A stretch of 38,894 nucleotides of DNA. It comes from Bacillus sp. (in: firmicutes) (GTDB lineage: Bacteria > Bacillota > Bacilli > Bacillales > Bacillaceae). The stretch spans positions 1 to 38,894 of the forward strand of contig JAPSLU010000016.1 in NCBI GenBank assembly GCA_031180405.1, written 5' to 3'. The notes beneath the pieces were generated by a model, which made no database searches, was not told where the DNA came from, and saw nothing but the letters and a program-made list of their open reading frames with translations. The stretch's first letter is position 1. Every line of letters begins with the position of its first letter. The translations under genes and the position numbers were made by a program. Below, piece by piece: positions 1-7,320 of this stretch.

Positions 1-1135
1 TGAACAATTAGTAAGAATTGTATTCCTATTAGTTTCTACATACTTAATTATGAATGTATTAAATGGTGGTCTTGTTTTAGCTGTTGGCTATGCAACATTT
101 GCAGCTTTTGTTGGAGCGATAGGTGGACTAATCGTTCTATTTATTTACTGGTTACGACGGAAGCATACGCTCTTAGCTATGAAAGAAAACGAGGCAGAAA
201 CGATCCCAATTCCTATTGGGAAAATGTTTAAAGAGGTTTTTCGTTACGCCGGTCCATTCGTTTTTGTTGGCTTGGCCATACCACTTTATAATTATATCGA
301 TACAGTTACGTTTAATAGGGCAATGCTGAATGCTGGTAATGACCAATCATACACAATGGATATGTATTCAGTTTTACTTTTATATGTACCAAAGCTTGTA
401 ATGATCCCAGTTTCATTAGCCACTGCATTTGGGTTAACATTAATTCCGACTATTACTGAATCATTTACAAGTAACAACAGGGCTTTATTACATAAACAAA
501 TTGATCAGACTTTACAGCTGATTATGCTACTTGTCTTGCCTGCTGTAGTTGGTCTTTCAATATTAGCAGGGCCAGCTTACAATGTGTTCTATGCGGGCAC
601 TTCAGAGGAAATTGGGAAGTATATCTTAATGTGGTATGCACCTGTAGCTTTGCTTTTCTCCCTTTTTACAGTAAATGCTGCAATCTTGCAAGGAATTAAT
701 AAACAAAAGCTAGCGGTAATCAGCCTAGTTATAGGGATTATTGTTAAATTGGTTTTGAATACTCCCTTTATCGTGCTTTATGAAGGGGTAGGATCTATCC
801 TTGCAACAGCTGCAGGCTATCTTGTATCGTTGATTTATGGATTTGCCATGATTAAGCGTCATTCAGGCTATTCCTTTAGACTATTCATAAAGCGAACAAT
901 CTTGATCACAATGTTATGTACATTTATGGGATTAGTTGTTTCTGTTGTTCATTCTATTCTCGGTATATTTATTAATTATGCGGATGGTAGAATGTATGCG
1001 GTCATTGTCTCAGGAATTTCTGTAGCAATTGGAGGGGCGGTTTATTTATACTTAACCTATCGCACGCATTTATTAGAAAAATTATTAGGTAATCGTATCA
1101 AGCGATTTTTACCGAAAAGGCGATCAGTTGAATAG
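1..1135 (+). CDS. murJ: Lipid II flippase MurJ/YtgP (5' end outside window)
   Basis: The frame is open to the left edge (first full codon at position 2), so only the C-terminal 377 or so residues are present. The protein is a highly hydrophobic polytopic membrane protein of the MOP/MATE superfamily, with about ten membrane segments and short basic loops, ending in a basic tail (KRFLPKRRS). By family and by its place before ytzG it matches B. subtilis YtgP, shown to be a MurJ-type flippase that moves lipid II across the membrane for peptidoglycan synthesis. A methionine at position 50 is internal, not the start. A strong terminator follows 48 bases after the stop, so the gene probably ends its own transcript. 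The family is certain; the substrate is inferred from the orthologue. Confidence 0.9.
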   Translation, partial: EQLVRIVFLLVSTYLIMNVLNGGLVLAVGYATFAAFVGAIGGLIVLFIYWLRRKHTLLAMKENEAETIPIPIGKMFKEVFRYAGPFVFVGLAIPLYNYIDTVTFNRAMLNAGNDQSYTMDMYSVLLLYVPKLVMIPVSLATAFGLTLIPTITESFTSNNRALLHKQIDQTLQLIMLLVLPAVVGLSILAGPAYNVFYAGTSEEIGKYILMWYAPVALLFSLFTVNAAILQGINKQKLAVISLVIGIIVKLVLNTPFIVLYEGVGSILATAAGYLVSLIYGFAMIKRHSGYSFRLFIKRTILITMLCTFMGLVVSVVHSILGIFINYADGRMYAVIVSGISVAIGGAVYLYLTYRTHLLEKLLGNRIKRFLPKRRSVE

Positions 1136-1182
1136 TAAAAAATATTAGGATCGTTAAAACTAATTAACGTTAAATAAAGAAG

Positions 1183-1206
1183 ACTCGGTATAATCCGAGT
1201 TTTTTT
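1183..1206 (+). terminator. Intrinsic terminator after murJ/ytgP
   Basis: ACTCGG and CCGAGT form a perfect 6-bp stem with a 6-base loop, followed directly by six T. It sits between ytgP and ytzG and ends just before the ytzG ribosome binding site. Confidence 0.85.
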
Positions 1207-1224
1207 GATCAGAAGGTGAAAAGG

Positions 1225-1953
1225 ATGAGAATTGATAAATTATTAGCTAACGTTGGCTTCGGTAGTCGGAAAGAAGTAAAGCAGCTATTGAAAACAGGTG
1301 TAGTTAAAGCAGATGGAGAACCAATAAAAGATCCAAAGACACATGTGGATCCTGATAAACAACAGATTACTGTAAATGATGAAATAGTTGAATACAGAGA
1401 GTATGTATATTTACTAATGAACAAACCTGCAGGATATTTGTCAGCAACAGAAGATGATTATCAAGAAACAGTGATCGATTTACTAGAGATGGAGGATGCA
1501 GTTTATCAACCATTTCCAGTAGGGCGATTGGATAAAGATACAGAAGGATTATTGTTGTTAACAAATGATGGACAGCTTTCACATCAGTTATTGTCTCCCA
1601 AAAAACATATTCCGAAAACTTATTACGCAGTGATATTAGGTGAGGTAACAAATGACGATATTGTCGCTTTTAAGCAGGGGGTGGAATTGGATGATGGCTA
1701 TGTAACAAAGCCTGCGAAGCTTGAAATATTAAAGGCAGGAAATCAATCAACAATTCATGTAACGATCACAGAAGGTAAGTTTCATCAAGTAAAAAGAATG
1801 TTCGAGTCAGTAGGGAAGAAAGTCACCTACCTGAAAAGAGTCTCAATGGGTCCAATTGTTTTGGATGAAAATGAATTAAAAATTGGTGAGTATCGTGAAT
1901 TAACAGAGGATGAGGTTGAGGCACTTAGAATGTCACAACCAATCGAATTATAA
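1225..1953 (+). CDS. ytzG: 16S rRNA pseudouridine synthase, RsuA family (YtzG)
   Basis: A 242-residue RsuA/RluB-family enzyme that converts a uridine in 16S rRNA to pseudouridine. An N-terminal S4 RNA-binding domain (about residues 1-50, MRIDKLLANVGFGSR) is followed by the catalytic domain with the diagnostic GRLDKDTEGLLLLTNDG stretch, in which D103 of GRLD is the expected catalytic aspartate. I chose the ATG at 1225: AAGGTG lies six bases upstream. The longer GTG start at 1216 overlaps that site and is less likely. Its place next to ytgP is the same as in B. subtilis. The target position in the RNA cannot be read from the sequence. Confidence 0.93.
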   Translation: MRIDKLLANVGFGSRKEVKQLLKTGVVKADGEPIKDPKTHVDPDKQQITVNDEIVEYREYVYLLMNKPAGYLSATEDDYQETVIDLLEMEDAVYQPFPVGRLDKDTEGLLLLTNDGQLSHQLLSPKKHIPKTYYAVILGEVTNDDIVAFKQGVELDDGYVTKPAKLEILKAGNQSTIHVTITEGKFHQVKRMFESVGKKVTYLKRVSMGPIVLDENELKIGEYRELTEDEVEALRMSQPIEL

Positions 1954-1963
1954 ATAGTAGTGT

Positions 1964-2003
1964 AAAAAAAGAAGAACCTTTTACAAAAAGGTTCTTCTTT
2001 TTT
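1964..2003 (+). terminator. Terminator after ytzG
   Basis: AAAGAAGAACCTTTT and AAAAGGTTCTTCTTT pair over 15 bases around a tiny loop, with A-tract and T-tract flanks, so it could work in both directions. The final T tract is also the left copy of the 8-bp target duplication of the MITE at 2006. Confidence 0.85.
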
Positions 2004-2005
2004 AA

Positions 2006-2168
2006 GGCTGATTTCGTAAACTTTGTTGCTATAAGTAACTTGGATGAAACAGCACTATATAAGGTCTAGTGGCATCTTTTCTTCTTAGAATTCTACCTTT
2101 TATAGGATAGAAAGACTGTTTTAAACAAATTATTAGGTCAAATAGCAACAATCTATCAGAAAAGAGCC
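2006..2168 (+). mobile_element. MITE-like element, copy A (non-coding)
   Basis: A 163-bp element beginning GGCT and ending AGCC. The outer 27 bases at each end are inverted repeats matching at 20 of 27 positions (inner part TTGTTGCTAT in both). It is flanked on both sides by TTTTTTAA (1998-2005 and 2169-2176), a perfect 8-bp direct repeat that looks like a target-site duplication. It aligns along its length with copies at 11837-11998 and, inverted, 13323-13467. An internal hairpin (2090-2108, ATTCTA and TAGGAT around loop CCTTTTA) is conserved in structure but not sequence in copy B. It has no reading frame of note, so it would need a transposase in trans. GG-type ends with 8-bp AT-rich duplications recall ISL3-family elements, but that assignment is inference. 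Confidence 0.8.
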
Positions 2169-2199
2169 TTTTTTAAAAGACAAGAGAGTTTTAAAATTT

Positions 2200-2244
2200 A
2201 TACTTAGTTTTGTTGTCCAGCTCTAGGCTCCTTGAGCTTTCTTA
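2200..2244 (+). repeat. Short remnant of the TCTAGCTCCAG intergenic repeat
   Basis: ACTTAGTTTTG followed by GTCCAGCTCTAGGCTCCTTG matches the left end of the long copy at 8831 with scattered changes, joined directly to a right end (GAGCTTTCTT). The central hairpins are missing, so this looks like a deletion derivative. The 106 bases between the MITE and ytzE hold nothing else I can name. Confidence 0.5.
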
Positions 2245-2274
2245 TGTATATTGATCAGAATTTCACACTCAAAC

Positions 2275-2496
2275 TTACGAAGACATCTTAACCTTTTTCT
2301 TTGTAGTGGCCCATTTACCTCTTGTTGGGCTGTGAACCAAATCGTTATATGCTAACACATTTAAATCGCGCTGTATCGTTCTCGGTGTAATACCAAATTC
2401 GTCAACGAGTTGCTGCGTGGTCACAGTTCCCCGCTCATTTATAAACATGTAGACTGATTTAATTCTGGTTAGCATTCGGTTTGTTGAAGGTTTCAA
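2275..2496 (-). CDS. ytzE: DeoR-type HTH regulator YtzE
   Basis: A 73-residue protein that is essentially one winged-helix DNA-binding domain: TTQQLVDEFGITPRTIQRDL is the helix-turn-helix, with a basic wing and tail (SPTRGKWATTKKKVK). It lacks the sugar-phosphate sensor domain of full-length DeoR regulators, as B. subtilis YtzE does. The start is the TTG at 2496 (protein begins MKPSTNRMLTRIKS), eight bases after TAAGGAG; the longer frame to 2559 has no site and an unlikely N-terminus. It is divergent from the broken ythPQ operon, with 330 bases between them. What it regulates is unknown. A CcpA-like operator lies in the shared upstream region. Confidence 0.85.
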   Translation of the reverse strand: MKPSTNRMLTRIKSVYMFINERGTVTTQQLVDEFGITPRTIQRDLNVLAYNDLVHSPTRGKWATTKKKVKMSS

Positions 2497-2694
2497 AAAA
2501 CCACTCCTTATCGTTTGATCGCACTGGCTATGCCTACTACAACCTTTCGATGACTGCAACTTCAGATGTCACTTCATACATATTTAGTTTTTGCGGTAAA
2601 ACGTTACAACAATATTTTACTCGATTTCGACAGAAATAATCCATATAAAAGTTTTAATTTACACAATATTTACATTTTATATGAGAAGTAGTCA

Positions 2695-2709
2695 ATGCAA
2701 GCGCGTACT
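2695..2709 (+). promoter_or_regulatory. Possible cre site (CcpA operator)
   Basis: ATGCAAGCGCGTACT agrees with the cre consensus WTGNAANCGNWNNCW at all fixed positions except one W (a G here). It lies in the divergent region between ytzE and ythP, about 200 bases upstream of ytzE and 120 upstream of ythP. Such matches occur by chance, so the call is tentative. Confidence 0.3.
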
Positions 2710-2828
2710 TAACACACTAAATCTATATGACTATTGTTCTGAATAGTATGACAAGAATTCGAAAAATTTTCAAGTATTTCGAATCTTTTTTATATTATAT
2801 CCGTATAAAAACCTGAGGAGGATTGGAA

Positions 2829-3532
2829 ATGAGTATTTTAGCAGTTAAAATTGACCTAGCAGGTTATAACGAAAACCAACCAGTTATAAAAGATATAGAG
2901 TTTCAGATAGAGAAGGGTGAAATGATCGGTCTCATTGGTCCAAATGGAGCCGGTAAAAGTACAACAATCAAAACACTACTAGGTGTCATGAAGTATGTCA
3001 AAGGATTGATAAAAAGACAGGAACAAAGCAGATATGGATATATCCCAGAAAAGCCTGTTTTTTATGATCACCTCACATTGTGGTAGCATTTAGATCTTAT
3101 TGCATCAATAAATGGAATAAACGATACTGAACTAAATGAACGAGCTAGTACATATTTGAAAGTATTTAAAATGGAAAAAGTGAAGCATGAAATGCCATCT
3201 ACCTTTTCAAAAGGGATGCAGCAGAAAGTGATGATTATCCAGGCGCTTCTGTTAAAACCAGATTATTATATTGTAGACGAGCCTTTTATTGGACTTGATC
3301 CTACTGCCATTAAGATGTTTTAACGATTATGGAGGAGGAAAGAAATCGAGGAGCAGGTGTGTTAATGTGTACACATGTACTTGATACAGCTGAAAAAATT
3401 TGTGATCGTTTTTTACTCATGACTGAGGGACAAATGGTTGCACAAGGGACGTTAGAGGAAATCAGGCATATAACAGGGTTAAAGGGTGCCTCTTTGCTTG
3501 ACTGTTTTCACCAAATAGAGGAAGGTAAATAA
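2829..3532 (+). pseudogene. ythP: ABC transporter ATPase YthP, disrupted
   Basis: A well-placed AGGAGG precedes the ATG at 2829. The first 85 codons give the N-terminus of an ABC ATPase with Walker A GPNGAGKST (residues 37-45). Codon 86 is TAG (3084-3086), yet the same frame continues with good similarity, including a signature-like FSKGMQQKV and Walker B YYIVDEPFIGLDP. A TAA at 3321-3323 and a one-base shift follow; the rest (GAGVLMCTHVLDTAEK, with the H-loop histidine) is in another frame from 3329 to the stop. One nonsense change and one frameshift are thus needed to explain it. The intact protein, with YthQ, would be an ABC exporter of unknown substrate. Confidence 0.88.
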
Positions 3533-3534
3533 AT

Positions 3535-4691
3535 ATGAGTGGTATGAAGATTTGGTGGTTACGAGTAAAGCAGAATTGGATCTATCAAACCAAAATTTTT
3601 CGTTTGGTTTTTGATTGGACGGTAATTGTTTATCTACTAATCCCAGCCATCGTTTTTACTGGTATTGCCTATAAATCTTGGTTAGGTACAATGCCGGGTT
3701 TGCTTGATCCTATACCATATGAACTTTTCTTTCTAGTTTGTTTTTTCTTTTGCTGGCAGGGAGGAATCCGTACTTTTATGGAGGAAGCGGATCAGCTTAC
3801 ACTTCTGCAATTCCCGAAAGTTATGTATACTATAAGATTCATAGGCGTAGTTTACTCATGGAGCCTAATTTTGCTTAAATGGCTGTTTATTGTTATTTGG
3901 CTATATCCATTACTCAATCATTTTCCACAGTTAGAGGCTGGTAGATTTTTAGCTATGATCTTTTTCTTTTAAGTATGAATATATTGCTCACAACTTAAAA
4001 GCAAGAAGTGAATCGTTATGGTTGGTTAAAAAGACTTTATGTTCATACTAGTGTTTTTAGCTTAACATCCATCTTGGTATTTGTGGTTCTGTTTAGATCA
4101 ATAAATGTATTGTGCATCATTATATCGATTCTTTTTATCCTTTTTGCCATATGGCAAGTCAAAGTCTATCAATCTCAGATTGCTACATTCTTTGAAGATG
4201 TGGAAAAGGAACAAAGAATTAAAGTGAAATATATCATGTTTCTTTTTGCAGCTAACCCAGAGATAGCTATGCCTAGAGTAAAGAAACAAAAGAAGCGTTC
4301 TTGGTTGTTGTGAAGAGATTCGACAAGAATCTTTCAAGACAGATCTCCTGCAAACGGAGTAACAGAACTATTTATTAAAGCATTCTTTCGAAATAAGTCA
4401 AACATAGTTAGTTATTTACAACTTATTTCTATTACAGCAGTTATTATTATTGCAACACCAATCTGGATAAAATGGATTGTGTTTATCGCTTTTTTCTTTT
4501 TCTTTACGGAATGGATTAGCCTCGTATTTAGAGAATTAGTGAAACAAAATCAATATTTGTCTACTGATTACGGTGAAAAGACTTATATGTTTACAGCTAA
4601 GAAAAAATGTCAAAATCTTTTTGTTTATCCCGCTGTTGTTATGGTATTAGTTGTGACTTGTATGTCTACTCTTATCTCATTGGTCATTTAA
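3535..4691 (+). pseudogene. ythQ: ABC transporter permease YthQ, disrupted
   Basis: It starts two bases after the ythP stop, as expected of an ythPQ operon. Three reading frames in series make up one permease of roughly 385 residues with several membrane helices: 3535-3972 (N-terminus, IYQTKIFRLVFDWT), then 4008-4313 (LNRYGWLKRLYVHTS-like), then a frame readable from about 4318 (IFQDRSPANGVTELFIKAFF) to 4691. Stops and shifts occur near 3970, 3997 and 4313. RSPANGVTELF-type loops are typical of this family. Since both genes are broken at several points, the transporter is certainly lost, and not very recently. Confidence 0.85.
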
Positions 4692-4838
4692 AAGGGATGC
4701 TATTTTTAGTATTTCTCGTCAAGTTATGCTAGGCTTTTACTATCGACAAACAGTTTACATGTAACATAATAAATACATGATAATCGTTTAAAACATATGT
4801 ATACAAAGTAGTAATGGAACAATCGGAGGGAACTTGAA

Positions 4839-5585
4839 TTGATTAATTTAAAAAGTAAACGAGAAATCGAACTTATGCATAAGTCAGGCCAGCTTTTAGC
4901 AAGTTGTCATAAAGAAATTGCTAAAATCATTAAGCCTGGAATAACAACATTGGAAATCGATGCTTTTGTTGAAAGCTATTTAAAAAAGCACGGAGCTACT
5001 CCAGAGCAAAAAGGCTATAAAGGATATGAATATGCAACATGTGCATCCATAAATGATGAAATTTGTCATGGCTTTCCAAGAAATACCCCACTGGAAAATG
5101 GTGATATTGTCACAATCGATATGGTCGTAAATCTTAATGGGGCACTTGCAGACTCAGCATGGTCATATGCGGTTGGTGAAGTATCAACTGAGGCAACAAG
5201 ATTATTACAAGTAACAGAAGAAGCGCTACAAAGATCCATTGATCAAGCAGTAATAGGGAATCGCCTTGGAGACATAGGATATGCCATTCAGTCATATGTT
5301 GAGGGTGAAGGATTTTCGGTTGTTAGAGATTTTACTGGCCATGGAATTGGTAGGACCATTCATGAGTCACCAACGATACTCCATTATGGTGAGCCAAACA
5401 AAGGCCAGCGTTTAAAAGAAGGGATGGTCATTACAATTGAACCCATGGTTAATGTAGGAGCCTGGGAGTCAAAAATGGATAGCAATGGATGGACTGCAAG
5501 AACAATAGACGGTAAATTATCTGCTCAATATGAGCATACAATTGCTATTACAAAAGAAGGTCCACTTATATTAACAAAGCAGTAA
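4839..5585 (+). CDS. map: Methionine aminopeptidase, type I
   Basis: A 248-residue M24A peptidase that removes the initiator methionine from new proteins in the cytoplasm. All five metal ligands of the pita-bread fold can be placed: D94 (TIDMVV), D105 (LADSAW), H168 (GHGIGRTIHE), E201 (EPMVN) and E232 (YEHTIAI); H175 is the second active-site histidine. The start is a TTG nine bases after GGAGGG. It stands alone, away from the secY-adk-map cluster, so it probably corresponds to the second, non-ribosomal-cluster MetAP that Bacillus often has (B. subtilis MapB/YflG), though I cannot tell this from sequence alone. A perfect palindromic terminator follows. Confidence 0.92.
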   Translation: MINLKSKREIELMHKSGQLLASCHKEIAKIIKPGITTLEIDAFVESYLKKHGATPEQKGYKGYEYATCASINDEICHGFPRNTPLENGDIVTIDMVVNLNGALADSAWSYAVGEVSTEATRLLQVTEEALQRSIDQAVIGNRLGDIGYAIQSYVEGEGFSVVRDFTGHGIGRTIHESPTILHYGEPNKGQRLKEGMVITIEPMVNVGAWESKMDSNGWTARTIDGKLSAQYEHTIAITKEGPLILTKQ

Positions 5586-5590
5586 CTTTA

Positions 5591-5625
5591 AAAGGGGCAG
5601 TTCATATGAACTGCCCCTTTGTTTT
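5591..5625 (+). terminator. Bidirectional terminator between map and pbuO
   Basis: A perfect 30-base palindrome (5591-5620; left half AAAGGGGCAGTTCAT) followed by GTTTTTG. It can end the map transcript and, with the A tract on its left, possibly the convergent pbuO transcript. Confidence 0.85.
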
Positions 5626-5644
5626 TGTTTTAGCTTAGAAGTTA

Positions 5645-5797
5645 TAAAATTCTTGAACTGGGGATAAGCGCTTTGGCATCTAGCTCCAGCAGTCCTAGCT
5701 CCTTCAGGGCTAGTCACAAATGAATTGAAGACAAAGAACGTCTTTTATTCATTTGTGATTATGCTTGTCGGGGCTGACCAAGGCGCTTGCGCTTTTC
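5645..5797 (+). repeat. Structured intergenic repeat, long copy R1
   Basis: The left part has TTCTTGAACT, GATAAGCGCTTT and CATCTAGCTCCAG; the right end is AAGGCGCTTGCGCTTTTCTT. Between them is a hairpin, CACAAATGAAT (5715-5725) with ATTCATTTGTG (5747-5757), enclosing AAGAC (5728-5732) and GTCTT (5740-5744) around the 7-base loop AAAGAAC. The same plan appears at 8831, 27404 and 35402. It ends four bases before the pbuO stop. Confidence 0.75.
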
Positions 5798-5800
5798 TTA

Positions 5801-7105
5801 TTAGTGACCACCAATAAAAGCAAGTTGGATAAAGAATAAAATCGCAAATATATAGACAAAAAGATGGACTTCTTTCCATTTTCCTTTTGCAATTTTCATT
5901 AAAGGATATGAAATAAATCCAAGTGCAATACCTGTCGCGATACTTGATGTAAGTGGCATACTCAAAACAACAAGGAAAGCAGGAAATGCTTCATCAAGCT
6001 CTTTCCAATTGATTTCAGCAATAGCACCCATCATTAAACTACCGACAATAATTAATGCAGGGGCGGTGATTGCTGAAATACCAGAAACAGCTCCAATTAA
6101 CGGACTAAAAAAAAGTGTGAGTCCAAATAAGACGGATACTGTTAAGGTTGTTAGTCCAGTTCGCCCACCAGCGGCAACTCCTGAAGATGATTCAATATAG
6201 GCGCTTGTTGGACTTGTTCCAAACATAGCTCCAACTGTAGTAGCTGCTGAGTCTGCTAGTAAAGCTGTTCGAGCTCTTGGGAGTTCATTACCTCTCATTA
6301 ATCCAGCCTGCTGAGCTACTCCAATCATTGTACCTGTTGTGTCAAAAATCGTAACGAGTAAGAATGAAAAAACAACAGCAAATAAACCGTGTGAAATAAC
6401 ATCTGTTAGTGCTGCAAAAGGATTTGTGACGATAAGTCCTTCAGGCAAACTAGGGAGTGAAACAAAACCCTGATCAAATGATAATTGTCCAGTGAAGAAA
6501 GCAATGAGTGCTGTAATGACCATTCCTATAAACAATGCACCATGAACATTTAAACTCATTAAAACTAAAGTAACCGCAAGTCCGATCAATGCTAAAACAA
6601 CTGATGGGGAATGTAGGTCACCTAATGCAACCAAATTATTTGGATCCGATGTAATGATACCAGTTAAACGTAATCCAATGAAGGCAATGAAAAGGCCAAT
6701 ACCTGCTGTAATTCCGTGTTTTAAATTACTTGGAATAGCTTCGATTAGCTTTTTACGAAATGGTGTAAGCGATAGGATAACAAAGATAATACCTGCAATA
6801 AAGACGGCGGAAAATGCTGTACTATATGAGATGTTGTCATTAGCTCCTACAACGGAATATGCAAAGTATGCGTTTAATCCCATACCTGGAGCGATGGCTA
6901 TTGGATAGTTTGCAGATAACGCCATCCAAAGAGTCCCGATTACCGTAGCAATAATGGTTGCTGTAAATACCTGATCAAAAGGGACACCAGCGTCTGCCAA
7001 GATAATTGGATTGACAACAACGATATAAACCATTGTTAAAAAAGTGGTAATACCTGCAATAACCTCAGTTCGTGCGTTCGTTTTGTTTTCTGATAACTTA
7101 AACAT
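5801..7105 (-). CDS. pbuO: Purine permease PbuO (AzgA-like, NCS2)
   Basis: A 434-residue polytopic membrane protein of the AzgA-type branch of purine/proton symporters, taking up hypoxanthine, guanine or adenine. Typical features are the N-terminal EVIAGITTFLTMVYIVVVNP segment, the substrate-region motif GTSPTSAYIESSSGVAAGGRTGLT and about twelve hydrophobic segments. The ATG is preceded by GGAGGT at a good distance. In B. subtilis the orthologue PbuO is the gene next to pepV-ytjP, as here, and is under purine control; in this window I could find neither a guanine riboswitch nor a convincing PurR box pair upstream. Exact substrate preference is not readable. Confidence 0.9.
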   Translation of the reverse strand: MFKLSENKTNARTEVIAGITTFLTMVYIVVVNPIILADAGVPFDQVFTATIIATVIGTLWMALSANYPIAIAPGMGLNAYFAYSVVGANDNISYSTAFSAVFIAGIIFVILSLTPFRKKLIEAIPSNLKHGITAGIGLFIAFIGLRLTGIITSDPNNLVALGDLHSPSVVLALIGLAVTLVLMSLNVHGALFIGMVITALIAFFTGQLSFDQGFVSLPSLPEGLIVTNPFAALTDVISHGLFAVVFSFLLVTIFDTTGTMIGVAQQAGLMRGNELPRARTALLADSAATTVGAMFGTSPTSAYIESSSGVAAGGRTGLTTLTVSVLFGLTLFFSPLIGAVSGISAITAPALIIVGSLMMGAIAEINWKELDEAFPAFLVVLSMPLTSSIATGIALGFISYPLMKIAKGKWKEVHLFVYIFAILFFIQLAFIGGH

Positions 7106-7320
7106 ATGTACCTCCGGTTTTTACGAACATTTTTCAAAACATCTACTATATTATTCGTTCTTTATCTATATTGCAATAGTTTTCTCTTCTTTTTGCTTTT
7201 CTATGATAATTAAGAAAAAATAGATAGAAACTAGAAATAGTTATGCGAAAGTTCTCTTCAATGATCGTGCATGTTAGTATGGTAATAGAATGATGAAAGT
7301 ATGTTGTAGGAGGTTCAAAT

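Noticed and set aside
1367-1651. A 94-residue minus-strand ORF within ytzG
   Set aside because: It lies fully inside a conserved gene, with no ribosome site and no family resemblance.
7106-7320. Guanine riboswitch or PurR box pair upstream of pbuO
   Set aside because: The conserved purine-riboswitch core is absent. ACGAAC and CGTTC occur but with extra mismatches and about 28 bases between the cores, which is outside the usual spacing.
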